Assembly: GCA_964035545.1 (NCBI GenBank)
Contig: OZ037770.1
Location: 7,951,473 to 8,015,472, forward strand
DNA length: 64,000 nucleotides
Direction: 5' to 3'
Origin: Bugula neritina
Taxonomy: Eukaryota > Bryozoa > Gymnolaemata > Cheilostomatida > Bugulidae
A model generated the notes under the pieces. It saw only the letters and a program-made list of their open reading frames with translations. It was not told the origin of the DNA and made no database searches. The position numbers and the translations under genes were made by a program. Positions 9,550-19,294 of this stretch are shown one piece after another (positions within the stretch are counted from its first letter, which is position 1; each line of letters opens with the position of its first letter).

Positions 9550-9820
9550 GAGCTGGAGGTTGACAATTCCAACCCGCACATTCTTGGGGTACTACATTGT
9601 GGTCATGCAAATGCTTGATCTGCTAACGACCTACGATCCAGGTCTCTCTCTCTGTAGCTGGCCAGCTGTGTGTTGGCCGTCTGTTTATCTTACTTATATA
9701 TGTGTCATACGTTTGATGTTCTCTTCTTTTTCTTTGTGGATTTTCCTTACTTATGTCATTTTTGCATTATTATACTATTTTGTTTTATCAGAAAGTGGGG
9801 CTTTCTGCTGGTGGGGGCGG

Positions 9821-10167
9821 TGTAATGGGATTACGTAGTATAATAATTGGGTTGTCTCCTCTTGTATGGGAATACTTAGAACTATGTTCTACTACCCAAT
9901 CAGAAGGACCGAAAGGCAAGATTCCGGTCAAGTGACTGTTCGCGGGTTAGCCAGCAGAAACCATGTGTTGTTGAGAGCAAGGACTCGTAGTAGTAACATG
10001 TGTTTATAATTGATTAGTGTTGTGTAGTAGTTTGATGTGATATTATAATTATGTTTATCGAATTAAATAAAGGTTATCGTACGCAAGCCGGACTAGTGAT
10101 TGTTAGTTAAATTGACACTAAATACGCATATAATCCACGCTTGATAATTGTGCTAAAACTCACAACA
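9821..10167 (+). repeat. Element B 3' LTR
   Basis: 347 bp, TGTAATGGG...CTCACAACA, ending at the 4-bp duplication ATAT. Preceded by the purine run GTGGGGGCGG typical of a polypurine tract. Contains an AATAAA polyadenylation signal near 10062-10070. Confidence 0.85.
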
Positions 10168-10185
10168 ATATAAAAGCATCATTTG
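10168..10185 (-). pseudogene. Polinton protease, 18-bp middle fragment (left copy)
   Basis: Matches positions 27,416-27,433 of the intact protease in inverted orientation. It is trapped between element B and the truncated end of element D; the 54 bp that precede it in the intact gene (27,362-27,415) are deleted here. Confidence 0.7.
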
Positions 10186-10189
10186 CGTA

Positions 10190-12567
10190 TATATTGCAAA
10201 CCTACTTGGTCCACAGTCCACTACTGTAAGATATGGTTTACCAGAAACAAATGCAACGTCAACTGCGACTCTCTGCCAGTTTTTCTCCACATCTAAGCTT
10301 CCATGTTTCCACGCTATTGGTGCAGGATCTATTTGTTTGCACATTTGGCAAGATTTCACAATTTCTGATACAACTTTTCTATCCACTGGTATCTTCATCC
10401 TACTTACAACATGCATTGTTCGATCCACACCTAAGTGATGCCTGTTGTGAAGCTCAATAACTTTTCTACCATGATTTGTCATCCCTAGCGCAACAACTTT
10501 TGAATCAGGCTTATTCTTTTGAACTATCTGGAGCCACCTTTTGGGAACACAAGTTAGAAAATCAGACAGGTTTTTCTCTGATGGAACCAGCTTGATAGAC
10601 AGCATAAGTCTATATTCGTCAATTAGTTGACTAACAATCTCCAATCTTCTTTTAACAACCATCTCACTCAACCCACTGACCTTGGGTCTTTTTGTGTTCT
10701 CTAAAATAGAACGAAGCCAACTATAAACAGTTGCAGAGTCTGCGACCAACACTAACTTCTTGATTTTCTACCTCGGGGCAAGATTTAGTCTTTTAATAGT
10801 TGCTTCCAGCTCTGCTACATTGATATGAGCAGCATCCTTTCTAAGCCATGCACAATCTTCCACCACACGATCATCTATCTGCAAACAACATCCCATTGAC
10901 AAGCTACTTGCATCACACCACATTATGCCAGGCTTGTCTTTATCAACTTCCCAAATGCCTCTCACTGGGTCTTCTTTAGTGACTTTTTCCATTATTTCTT
11001 CAATGATGTCTTGTGAATAGCTCGGAATGCGTTCTTCCCAGGCAACATCATTGGCGCTTCTTTTGACAAAACCACATGACGTTCTCAACCACCAAGCCAC
11101 AGGTTAATGTCCAACCAACTTGCCACAGAGTGAGAACAGTTCTCTTTTGGTCATGTTCTCCTGCAGCATAGGAAGTTTGGCATCTCTACACCATGTAAAG
11201 TTTCCATTGCCTACCTCTCTCACGCTCAATCCCAACACTCGAGCATCATTAAGGGGTTCTGGCTCCTTAGTCACTAACCCATATCTAAGCAGCAGCTGTC
11301 TCATTTTATCTACTCCAACCAAACTCTTGTTTACCCAGATATCATCTATGTAATGGTCAGTTCCTTGCTTGACCTCATTATCTTGTGCCAGTACTGTGCT
11401 ACTTATCCTTGACATTATTTTTGGAGCAACACTTAATCCAAATCCCATTCGTGTCATTACATACAATTTACCCTTATACTTTACAGTTTGAAATTTCTGC
11501 AAGCTCCTACTCACATGAATTTGCAGATATGCCTTTTTTAAGTCCAACAGACAGGCTTCAGTCCCTTGCTTTCTCCACTCACGCACCTTTTCTTGGCAAA
11601 TTGCAGTGTCCTGTCCAGGTATACTCTCAACATGGCTATTGAGCTCCCGATAATCCATAACAGGTCAAACCTTTTTGGGTTTGTTTGGCTGACTTGCAGC
11701 CATTAATGGAATCACACCATCAACTTTGCCATGTTTCAAAACATCATACGGCTCCAACCACCCATCTGCTACCCACTGATCTAATTCTGTTTCATACTCT
11801 TCTATATGCTCTGGTGGCACTGCATACTGTGCACACTGGTTGCTTAGCTGTAGCTCTCCTGTCTGCCACTTCCACTCAACAGTCCACCTCTGCCCATCAA
11901 AAACAGCTATAAAATCTATGTCCTCAATTCTTAATTTTGAAGCCGTTGGTAATATAGGTGCAACTAACGCACACATCTTAGAGTGCCAAGAAACTTTACC
12001 ATCTTTGTCAAATGTTACTCCCCCCAACCTCTTAATAATGTCAAACCCTAAAATTACGTCTGCACCACACACCAGACTTGGTGCAACTAAACAGCGGTTT
12101 CTTACCACTACCCCGTCAACCACTAACTCTACTACCACCTCGCCACCACACACCGTTGTCTCTCCATTCAGCATTGTCACTACATGTTGAAGCCCACGCA
12201 GCCACCCTCTGATTTCTTTACACAACTTCTCACTGATCATTGTTTGCTGACAGCCTGAATCCACTAATGTTTTTATGCGGCGAGTACATCCTGAATTATT
12301 TGTGTATACATATATGAAGGGTAGCACCTCATTAGCTACTGCTGCCTTGGGGAAACACCCGGTGCTGATGGTTCCCCTTGCCCGTTTCCCAGCTTTTCTG
12401 GGCAGTTTCTTGCTATATGTGATCACAAATAAAACATCTCCTGACATATCTCGGTTGATAATTTCTGCGGGTTGATTTGGGACATTCACAAGCCATATGT
12501 GAGGTTGAGCCACAACTGAAGCAAGTTCCTTTTGCTTTTTGGTAGCCAGCTGCACACGCCATTTCAC
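10190..12567 (-). pseudogene. pol: Element D pol: protease, reverse transcriptase, RNase H, integrase start
   Basis: One frame runs the full length, broken only by three in-frame stops: TGA at 11,665-11,667 (just before VMDYRELN of the reverse transcriptase), TAA at 11,104-11,106 and TAG at 10,768-10,770. Motifs in order: protease LVDSGCQQT; reverse transcriptase LDLKKAYLQIHV and HYIDDIW; RNase H WCDASSLSMG; integrase HHLGVDRT, CQMCK, then VAVDVAF and VVDCGPSRFAIY, where homology stops at the deletion junction near 10,186. The catalytic Asp residues of the reverse transcriptase are preserved, so loss is by nonsense codons. Confidence 0.85.
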
Positions 12568-13063
12568 TTTCTCTTGTACTCAGCATTATTCTTGCTCTAG
12601 CTACTAGTTCTGGCAAACTCAATTTCTCTACAGAAGCCATGGACTTCAACTGCAAGGATACATCACCTGGCAACCCTGCCATGAAAGCGCATTTTGAAAT
12701 TGGCTCTGCATCTTTCTGTCCAATATGTGCCACTAACCTTCTTATGTCCGCTAAGTAGACATCAACCGGCTCTCCATCACGAAGCACACGCTTCTGTAGC
12801 TCATCATATGCAGTATAGCAGTTTATTCCAAAAGCTGTTAGTAATGCAGTTTTGAGCTTCCCATAATCCTCCTTGTCACTTTCTGGTAGCTGCTTATATA
12901 CTGCAAAGGCTGAGCCAGCTAGAAGCAAAGGTAAAAATGATTCTAGATCAGTTATTTTCTGCAGTTTTGCCACCAGCTCTAATTTATCAAGCCACTTACT
13001 GAATTCTCCACTGTTGCTATCCTCATATTTACTTATTATGTCCGAGAGCTTGACTGATGCCAT
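12413..13063 (-). CDS. gag: Element D gag with zinc knuckle
   Basis: 216 codons from an ATG directly at the LTR end. Capsid-like region with FSKWLDKLELVAKLQ and a helical middle, then a CCHC zinc knuckle (CFSCGSTSHMACECP). A second knuckle begins (CFICD) but is cut by a small deletion and stop near 12,415, after which the pol frame takes over. The gag start codon lies within the presumed primer-binding site. Confidence 0.75.
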   Translation of the reverse strand: MASVKLSDIISKYEDSNSGEFSKWLDKLELVAKLQKITDLESFLPLLLAGSAFAVYKQLPESDKEDYGKLKTALLTAFGINCYTAYDELQKRVLRDGEPVDVYLADIRRLVAHIGQKDAEPISKCAFMAGLPGDVSLQLKSMASVEKLSLPELVARARIMLSTRESEMACAAGYQKAKGTCFSCGSTSHMACECPKSTRRNYQPRYVRRCFICDHI

Positions 13064-13360
13064 TGTAATATTGTAATATGCCGAAATAGCTTGTTGTGTT
13101 GTATAGGTAATTACTGCAATAAATTACCACCAACTTTCTCACTGTCACTACACTTTATTCTATCAAATCTCAAAGCTAACTGACTCGCATGATAAACAAA
13201 CAGTATGTCACAACAGTTACATAGCACTTTGAAAACCACAACATAATTACTTTGACAGCATAATTGTATCGCTATAACATTTCATAATATAAGGCTACTA
13301 GCAGGTATAAGTTATGGGATAATATAAACATAGCTTTAGTAAACAGATACAAACATTACA
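13064..13360 (-). repeat. Element D 5' LTR
   Basis: 297 bp with inverted ends TGTAAT...ATTACA; outer edge set by the protease breakpoint, inner edge by the gag ATG and the inverted end. No second LTR survives, so the inner boundary is an inference. Confidence 0.6.
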
Positions 13361-13724
13361 CTCTGGCTAAATGCGTTAACACAAAAATACAATATTGACC
13401 GCAAACTGCAGAAAATATAGATTGTAGCTAAGTGCTACTAAATTGCCAAGAGTCCACTGAATCAAATATAGTCGCAACCTCTGGCATGTTGTAAAGACCA
13501 CTTCCAAAAGAGTCAAAATAAACTCCTGTGTTATTTTCTGTCTTTAGAAAAATCACCCAGTGCTCTCCCGGATGATTGTGAGGTTTAGTGTTTACAACTC
13601 CACAGCAAGGATAATCCGTCAAACTACTACTAGGTATTCTATCGATTGGAAATACACCGATGAAGTTCATCTTTTTCACCCACTCGTCGTTCTCAAGAAT
13701 AGAATATATTTCTTTAGAATTCAT
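13361..13724 (-). pseudogene. Polinton adenain-like cysteine protease, 5' part (left copy)
   Basis: Starts at ATG 13,724, which overlaps the capsid stop (TGATG). Contains the catalytic His in GEHWVIFL and the acid in YFDSFG. An in-frame TAG (13,430-13,428) replaces a Gln codon of the intact copy at 26,998-27,537, and element D cuts the gene at 13,361 after the catalytic Cys region. Nearly identical to the right copy otherwise. Confidence 0.9.
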
Positions 13725-15039
13725 CACGCGTAGAAATTTGTAAGTACGGCTCTATTCTTATCAATTTTTATACCAGAGTCAAAATCGGAGTAGACAATCA
13801 CATTAACGGGTGTGTCAAGTGCCTGAGAAAACTTTAGCTCTAATCTTATTGTTCCTCGCTTTATCAAATGAAAGCAAGTGCTCAAATCTAGGTCAGGAGT
13901 TAAATCAAAGACCATTAGACTGTAACCTTTCTCATATTCCTCTCTATCTATATCTATTCTGCCATTGTTGAAGACCTTTCCCGTTGATTCCAAGAGCGTA
14001 AAATAGTTTCTTAGAGTATTATTATTTGTGTAGTCTGAAACCAATGCCTTTTGAGGTACTTGTTTCCCGTCAACGACTAGGTTTGTATATTTTAAATGTT
14101 TGTGCTGAAAGTTGAAAGGATTCAAATTGTAAGCGCCTTTGAATGCACCAGCATTTACAATACCTATAACTATCCTCTTAGGCAGAATACCTTGAAATAA
14201 ATTTTCTTCGTTCCAAGACAATGAACCCAATGCGATATTGAATGACTTCATATCAACTCTTCTGATAGGATAAACGGCGGGCATTAGTTTCTTGTCTAAA
14301 TTTTCAATGTGCTTTAATTGTATTCTGCTATTGATTTTAACTTTTCGAAGGAAAAAAGATGTGTTTAGGATTTTTAGTTTGCAAGTAGAGTTTTCACCAG
14401 CCATTAGCACTAAGCTGTTGTGATTCCTCACAAACTTTAATTTCATGTCTACTCCGTTTAAAATGAATCGCCTTTGAAAGAATATGTCAGCGTGTGGTCT
14501 AACAATTAACTGCACAGTTTTACTCTGCCCCGTAATTCGTCTTCTAGCGTCCAAGCCTTCATTATCACCATCAATATGATCCATTTTTCTGAGTGTATCC
14601 TTTGAGTAGAGTGACATTGATAGTTGTGACTTTTTAGCTTCATCGGAGTAACTTAGTAAAGTTTCTATATAAGAGCTCTGTAGTGGTAGAGATTAGAAGC
14701 GTTGGAAATAACTGCATATTCATTTAGCATAATTTCTACTTGTTGAAATAATGTGTGACCCAAAAGGTTTATAGGAGCCGCATCATCTTGAGCATCGAGA
14801 TCGGTACCGTCAGCTTTTGTTATTTTCACCTCTAATAATAGATAGCTTGAACTGAGGTCAAGGTAGTTGTTCGAATCACCAGAGATTGAGAACTTTATAG
14901 GTCCCTCATCATTCAATGAGGTTGTGAGCATATGTTCTATGTGATATCCTTCTTCGATTGATGCTTGAGTAGGTAGTGTAGAAAAAAAATCTAATTCGGG
15001 TTTGCCAGCAAGGCAGCTATGTTCCATTATGAAACTCAT
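13724..15039 (-). pseudogene. Polinton major capsid protein, one frameshift
   Basis: N-terminal part (15,039-14,665) has the Polinton capsid signature around FSISGDSNNYLDLSSSYLLLEV and continues in another frame from about 14,655 (ETLLSYSDEAKKSQL) to the stop at 13,726-13,724. The break is an extra TA in an ATATAG context at the end of the first frame. Total about 430 codons, normal for this family, a double-jelly-roll-type capsid protein that would form the virion shell. Located between a basic small protein and the protease, the usual morphogenesis cluster. Its last ~105 codons are duplicated at 26,658-26,998. Confidence 0.85.
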
Positions 15040-15050
15040 AGTATAGTATT

Positions 15051-15482
15051 CTATGAAAAGATATCGCGCTTAGTAACCCTACGTCTTTTCACCTTTGAAA
15101 ACTTGGAAGAAGTAACTCTGTTAGTCTGACGCTTCCTTTTTTTATTTCGATTTCTGTTGGTGACGTATGTAATACCTTTAGTAATAACCTCTCCAGCCGC
15201 GCTGTTGACGTTATCTTTGATTGACTCTCTGAATGGTTTACCGGATAAACTATCTCTGGCAATGTTTAGACCAGTATTTATTGCTGTCTTTCCTAAACTT
15301 TTTACACCTTGTTTTACAACAGGCAATGCTGCTTTGAGTATGTTACCAAATATGCTCCCTAAACCGTATCCTGTTTGATATTTTTCTCCTGAAAATATTG
15401 GAATCATTCCATTTCCTGATTGTTCATATAACTGTCTATAGCTATTTGATGCGGCATCACAATCGAATGGAATTATTCTCAT
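15051..15482 (-). CDS. Polinton small basic virion-like protein (143 aa), intact
   Basis: ATG at 15,482 overlaps the stop of the preceding minor capsid gene. A Gly/Ala-rich, moderately hydrophobic middle (GYGLGSIFGNILKAALPVV) is followed by a strongly basic end with NRNRNKKRKRQ and KVKRRRVTKRD, likely a nuclear-localization or DNA-binding tail. The layout recalls adenovirus-type internal capsid or core proteins, but I assign no specific function. It sits 11 bp upstream of the capsid gene and is probably co-expressed with it. Confidence 0.7.
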   Translation of the reverse strand: MRIIPFDCDAASNSYRQLYEQSGNGMIPIFSGEKYQTGYGLGSIFGNILKAALPVVKQGVKSLGKTAINTGLNIARDSLSGKPFRESIKDNVNSAAGEVITKGITYVTNRNRNKKRKRQTNRVTSSKFSKVKRRRVTKRDIFS

Positions 15483-16249
15483 ATTAGGTTTATAGGTTTA
15501 ACTTTTCGAATATCTACCGTTACCACTGTACGTCCATGCGTGAATGGTACTCTTTCACCGTAATCCGTGTATATATAAATTGATATACTCGAAACATGCG
15601 TTTTATTTATTTTGCAGTACTGTACATTGTTAAAGTTAGTGGACTGCAACCTCCAATGACCATCCTCGACTCCTACAACTCTTAGTAGTTGAGCCTGAGT
15701 ATCTCCAACAATACTAGATTCTGCTACATCTGTATACACCATCAGGTTAAATATTGTATGTAATCTTATTGGAGTATTGTACTTGACCAAAATTGTGCCA
15801 TCGGTCATTGATTTTATCTCCATTTTTTCTTCCTGTACATTAAGTATTTTCTCAAGAGATGGTGAGTATGTGATGTCTATAGAGCAACCTCTAACATTTT
15901 CAGCAATGACATAAAAATTCTTATTGACATCGTTGTAATAGAAATTAAATTTTACTTTCAGATTTAAACACTGGTCATTTATTGCTTGATTGATAGATTG
16001 TATTAGCTTTCTATCTGATTTGTAGTAACCATCATCTAGATGCGCTGTTTCTTCAGCTTCATTTACTTTTAAGGTTATGCTGCACTGTTTCACATTAAAC
16101 CATGATTTATAAAATTGTATCTCACTCAATCCGATCTCGTAAGAGCCATCCGTAAAATCTAAACTTTGAGGCAATTGAACTGTGTATACTGAAAGACTAT
16201 TTTTCGGAAAATGCTTAAACGAAGCATTACTAGTTAAAACAACGCGCAT
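15479..16249 (-). CDS. Polinton minor capsid (penton-like) protein, intact
   Basis: 256 aa, no break. Starts MRVVLTSNAS and has FKHFPKNSLSVYTVQLPQSL and GSYEIGLSEIQF near the N-terminus, the conserved opening of the Polinton minor capsid family, expected to be a single jelly-roll protein at the fivefold vertices. The stop (TGA) overlaps the next ATG. Position between integrase and capsid matches other Polintons. Confidence 0.75.
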   Translation of the reverse strand: MRVVLTSNASFKHFPKNSLSVYTVQLPQSLDFTDGSYEIGLSEIQFYKSWFNVKQCSITLKVNEAEETAHLDDGYYKSDRKLIQSINQAINDQCLNLKVKFNFYYNDVNKNFYVIAENVRGCSIDITYSPSLEKILNVQEEKMEIKSMTDGTILVKYNTPIRLHTIFNLMVYTDVAESSIVGDTQAQLLRVVGVEDGHWRLQSTNFNNVQYCKINKTHVSSISIYIYTDYGERVPFTHGRTVVTVDIRKVKPINLI

Positions 16250-16282
16250 CTTTGTGAGAGTGACAACATATAAGTTTATTAT

Positions 16283-17344
16283 CTAATTCTTATAGTTTAA
16301 AATTACATCTCTTTTATCAACATACGAGTCAAAACTTGGCGGATATCCAGCCCACCTTACAAGAAATTGTTTTTTACCATTTACAGTACGCTGACCAACA
16401 ATTGACTCTATTTTATAGGTATTGCTCTTGGTGTTTACTTTCTGTAATTCCGGTTCATACCATGTTCCTTCTAGCTGATCACCGCTGTCATCCGCGAGAG
16501 AATACACTGGAGGATTAGTAGTGTGGATTTTCGCTACGGTAAAGATTTCTTCTCTCCAAGAAGGAAGGTATCCTTTTTAAATACTGTACTATATTTCGAT
16601 ATTCTAACGAGATCTCCAACATTGTATTTTAGTTTGTTAGTTTGACCACTCTGACTATCTGTGTATAGTCTACGCCAAATTTCTTCTTGATTGTTAACTG
16701 TCACATCGTTCGGTGTTGAGTTATGAGCCGAGTGTTTTGAGTTATTGTACGATGATATTGAATCATTGAGAATGTCAAGATATCTGTGACTGTTTTGATG
16801 AGTAAAATATTTAAACAATTTAGCCTTTAGTGTTCTTTGCAGTCTTTCAACCATGGATGCTTTAATTTCTTGATTGTTGGATGAAAAGTGGTTTATGTTA
16901 TATTCTTTCATTAATGCTTTAAATTGAGGGTTAAAGAATTCTTTGCCTCTATCTGATAAAATCATTTCTGGTGGAGCGTTGTTGTTTTCGTTTTCTATAA
17001 TCTCCCTCATAGCTCTACTCACTTCTAAACCAGATTTAGTTTTGAGTGGTACACCGTAGGCTTTACGACTGAATGTGTCAATGCTTAATAGTATATAGTT
17101 GAACCCATTTTTTTCAGATGAAAACTGTTGGAGATCTGTTAAATCAATTTGCCACATGGCATTAATGCCTGATACAATATACTTTCGCCTGGGAAAGTTT
17201 TTTCGCAAAGGTTTATGTAGGTTATAGTTGTCAGTTTTTTCAAGCCATCTATCAATTGCACCTTTGCTTACTTTGCCTTTTAATGATTTGTATAATTTTG
17301 CTTTACTACCAAATCCGGCTGGTTTAGAAATATTGAAATAGGTG
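16283..17344 (-). pseudogene. Polinton integrase with chromodomain, frameshifted, start codon not found
   Basis: Retroviral-type integrase. Core motifs: MWQIDLTDLQ (first Asp), ILSDRGKEF (second Asp), KASMVERLQRTLK (Glu). The C-terminal domain (YNVGDLVRISKYSTVF) is followed by a one-base loss in an A run near 16,573 that shifts the frame; the remainder (16,560-16,283) carries a chromodomain (QFLVRWAGYP). The upstream region to 17,344 is homologous in frame (SYTDKLIRDTYF; GAIDRWLEKTDNYNLHKP) but has no ATG before a TAA near 17,375. All three catalytic acids are present. It would insert the element into host DNA. Confidence 0.85.
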
Positions 17345-17359
17345 TCTCGAATTAGTTTA

Positions 17360-18085
17360 TCAGTATAGCTGAAGTCTGGATTTTACTTTTTTCGTTTTCG
17401 CCTTGCCATCGTATGGATCCCACTCGCCTAATGACAATTTACTAGACTCTCTTCTACTTTTAGATTTCTCTTCGATGATGTTTTGAGTAATGAGTAGTTT
17501 GGGTACATTGTAATCAATTAATACTTGTCTGAATTCTTTCCACCCTTCCAATGTTTTACTTTTCAGTTGACTATTAACCGCAAGATTTAATAGATCAGAT
17601 AAATTGCTTCCGCGTAGTTGGTTGCCGTTAATAGTTACCTGTCCCGCATCATTTACAGAAACTTTACCATCTTTTTTCAGTATATCCCAAAGTTGACTCG
17701 CCTTTGTTTTAAATCTTTGAGGGATAGCTAGTAGTGGGATATAAGATGTAAGACTTTCTGTTTCTTTTAGTTGTGGTTCACTATTCTTTGATAAAGTAGG
17801 CAGCCTTGTGCTAGATATTTTCTTATAAGTAGTAGTTTTCAACTCTTGATAATTAGTCAACGCGTTGTTATAAGCAGTTACTTTTTCATTTTCTGATAGC
17901 GTGTTGTCATTTAAGATTTCACTCATTAGCTTATCTACGGCAAATAGTTCTTTAGTATTCAAAGGTTTGTTTCTCTCGACTTGTTGATAATCATTATTTT
18001 TGCTGAAATCAGCATTTACAAATGAGTTGTGTTTTAGATTTGCGGCATCCACTAATAAGAATTTTCTAGCGCTTTGCGAATTCAT
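17360..18085 (-). CDS. Polinton conserved protein of unknown function (241 aa)
   Basis: Intact; ATG overlaps the previous stop (ATGA). A hydrophilic N-terminal half with ERNKPLNTKELFAVDKLMSEIL, then a conserved block found in animal Polintons: SYIPLLAIPQRFKTKASQLWDILKK followed by a VTINGNQLRGSNLSDLLNLAV motif, and a basic tail. The pattern 'long-helix region, DILKK, idea of INGxxxxGSN' is seen widely beside Polinton integrases. No enzymatic motif is visible; a structural or scaffold role is only a guess. Confidence 0.65.
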   Translation of the reverse strand: MNSQSARKFLLVDAANLKHNSFVNADFSKNNDYQQVERNKPLNTKELFAVDKLMSEILNDNTLSENEKVTAYNNALTNYQELKTTTYKKISSTRLPTLSKNSEPQLKETESLTSYIPLLAIPQRFKTKASQLWDILKKDGKVSVNDAGQVTINGNQLRGSNLSDLLNLAVNSQLKSKTLEGWKEFRQVLIDYNVPKLLITQNIIEEKSKSRRESSKLSLGEWDPYDGKAKTKKVKSRLQLY

Positions 18086-18432
18086 CTTTTTCTAAAACCG
18101 CTGAATATTCCTTTTGCTAGTGGTGCTAAAACACTTCCTATTAGTGGTCCTAAAAGAGCCGAGAGAAACCCTCCTTTCTGTATCAGTGTTTTTTTAGTTT
18201 TCAGTGTACTCTTTTTATCAGCAATCTTTCTTAAAATATTTTTGTATTTACGTAAGTTGTTTTCTTCAGTAGGTGACAATGACACCTTGCCTTTTAATAC
18301 GTTGTAGCAAATATCCGAGAAACAGTTCAACAGTTCACTACCCGCTGCGTTGATGATTGTTTTACAGTTGTGTTTGTCACATTCAGCTAAATAACTTAGA
18401 GTCTTGGCGTGTTTTTTAATTCTAGCATTCGT
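18082..18432 (-). pseudogene. Polinton small hydrophobic-tail protein, start codon ATG changed to ACG
   Basis: About 116 codons. The body is conserved: KKHAKTLSYLAECDKHNC, then NCFSDICYNVLKGKVSLSP and RKYKNILRKIADKK, ending in QKGGFLSALLGPLIGSVL, a Gly/Leu/Pro-rich hydrophobic segment, and basic FRKR. Similar proteins occur beside the ATPase in animal Polintons, perhaps an internal virion protein. The first codon of the homologous region is ACG (18,432-18,430) preceded by a stop and no in-frame ATG exists before residue 60, so the start appears lost unless ACG is used. Confidence 0.65.
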
Positions 18433-18446
18433 GATTTATGTTAGCT

Positions 18447-19172
18447 TCAAGCTGCATTTCTTTGTAATGAAGTAGCGTTTCTGTTTGACAAATAGATATA
18501 GGTTTTCTCACCCGGAAATACACCTGTTCTAATGCGCAAATAGTCTTCTGTCTCTTGCCTGTAGTCTATAACCAAGTACCCAAAGGGGACAGAAGTTGCG
18601 CCTCGAAACGCTTCAACAACAAAATTACTCTGGTTTTTAGGAAACCTTTGTCTTGCCAAATAGGATATCTGGTTTACGTCTCTAGGGTTTTTAAATACAA
18701 CAACATACGAAGCACTTCGAGACATTGTTCTCATGTGAGAGTTGTCTTGAAACAGATTCTGTGTTATAAATATTACGCTTATGTTGCGATGGTGATTGTG
18801 CTTAGTAAATATGTTTTCAATATTCTGATTTATTTCACTCATTAAATCATCAAATATTATCAAGTTCTTTATATTTTTGTTTAATTCTTGTATATCGATA
18901 ACACCTTGATGAAACTCAACGTTGTTGTATGAGCTAAACAGTGGCTGCCACTCACTATAACAATATATTATTTTTTCAGGTGGAGGTGATATCATTGTAT
19001 GACTGTTGGTAATCAATTTCTTTACCCACTGAGTTTTACCAGCCCTTGAAGGACCAGCTACAATCGCTGAAAATGTATGGTAGAAAGGTAAGCTCATGAT
19101 GTTAACTGTATATTCCAAGAGTTTATTCTCAAATAATTGTATCAAGTGATGTACAAAAATATTAATAGGCAT
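18447..19172 (-). CDS. Polinton packaging ATPase (A32/FtsK-HerA type), intact
   Basis: 241 aa. Walker A is AGPSRAGKTQWVKKL, Walker B LIIFDDLM, and ITQNLFQ is the sensor region; GFLVID-like GYLVIDYR is near the end. This is the genome-packaging ATPase shared by Polintons, virophages and large DNA viruses. ATG at 19,172 is in frame; a later Met near 19,097 (MSLPFYHTF) is closer to the family start. Upstream lies a 20-bp repeat array (19,190-19,268) that may be part of its promoter. Confidence 0.85.
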   Translation of the reverse strand: MPINIFVHHLIQLFENKLLEYTVNIMSLPFYHTFSAIVAGPSRAGKTQWVKKLITNSHTMISPPPEKIIYCYSEWQPLFSSYNNVEFHQGVIDIQELNKNIKNLIIFDDLMSEINQNIENIFTKHNHHRNISVIFITQNLFQDNSHMRTMSRSASYVVVFKNPRDVNQISYLARQRFPKNQSNFVVEAFRGATSVPFGYLVIDYRQETEDYLRIRTGVFPGEKTYIYLSNRNATSLQRNAA

Positions 19173-19189
19173 AAAAAAGTATAAATAGA

Positions 19190-19268
19190 TTTAGGCAAGT
19201 TCAGGCATGTTTAGGCAAGTTCAGGCATGTTTAGGCAAGTTTAGGCATGTTTAGGCAAGTTTAGGCAA
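19190..19268. repeat. 20-bp tandem repeat between ATPase and upstream ORF
   Basis: Four near-perfect copies of a unit alternating TTTAGGCAAG and TTYAGGCATG, just upstream of the ATPase ATG. Could be a regulatory array for late genes or a neutral repeat. Confidence 0.8.
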
Positions 19269-19294
19269 ATATACACAATTATATACAAAATAAA

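Larger units (their letters stand above)
6747..10167 (+). mobile_element. Element B: internally deleted Ty3/gypsy-like retrotransposon in the Polinton protease
   Basis: Bounded by related LTRs in the same orientation (6747-7115 and 9821-10167) and by a 4-bp duplication ATAT (6743-6746, 10168-10171). The uninterrupted copy reads through the single ATAT at 27,430-27,433. The internal part starts inside late pol: gag, protease, reverse transcriptase and RNase H are gone, as are the last ~39 bp of the 5' LTR and the primer site. What remains is a damaged integrase, the pol tail and the zinc-finger ORF. The 3' LTR is preceded by a G-rich polypurine run (9811-9820). Confidence 0.9.
10186..13360 (-). 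mobile_element. Element D: LTR retrotransposon truncated in integrase, inside the Polinton protease
   Basis: Minus-strand element with 5' LTR (13,064-13,360), gag, protease, reverse transcriptase, RNase H and the start of integrase. Its 5' edge interrupts the Polinton protease right after CCAGAG (13,361), a site that is intact at 27,356-27,361. The rest of integrase and the 3' LTR were lost in a deletion that also removed 54 bp of protease. The reverse transcriptase has YIDD and WRKQG/LDLKKAYLQI-type motifs as in divergent Ty3/gypsy-like families; clade not assigned. Confidence 0.85.

Noticed and set aside
16573-16573. Programmed frameshift in Polinton integrase
   Set aside because: A single-base loss in an A run with other lesions in the same element is better explained by decay.
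19190-19268. CRISPR array
   Set aside because: Repeats are directly tandem without unique spacers, in a eukaryotic genome.
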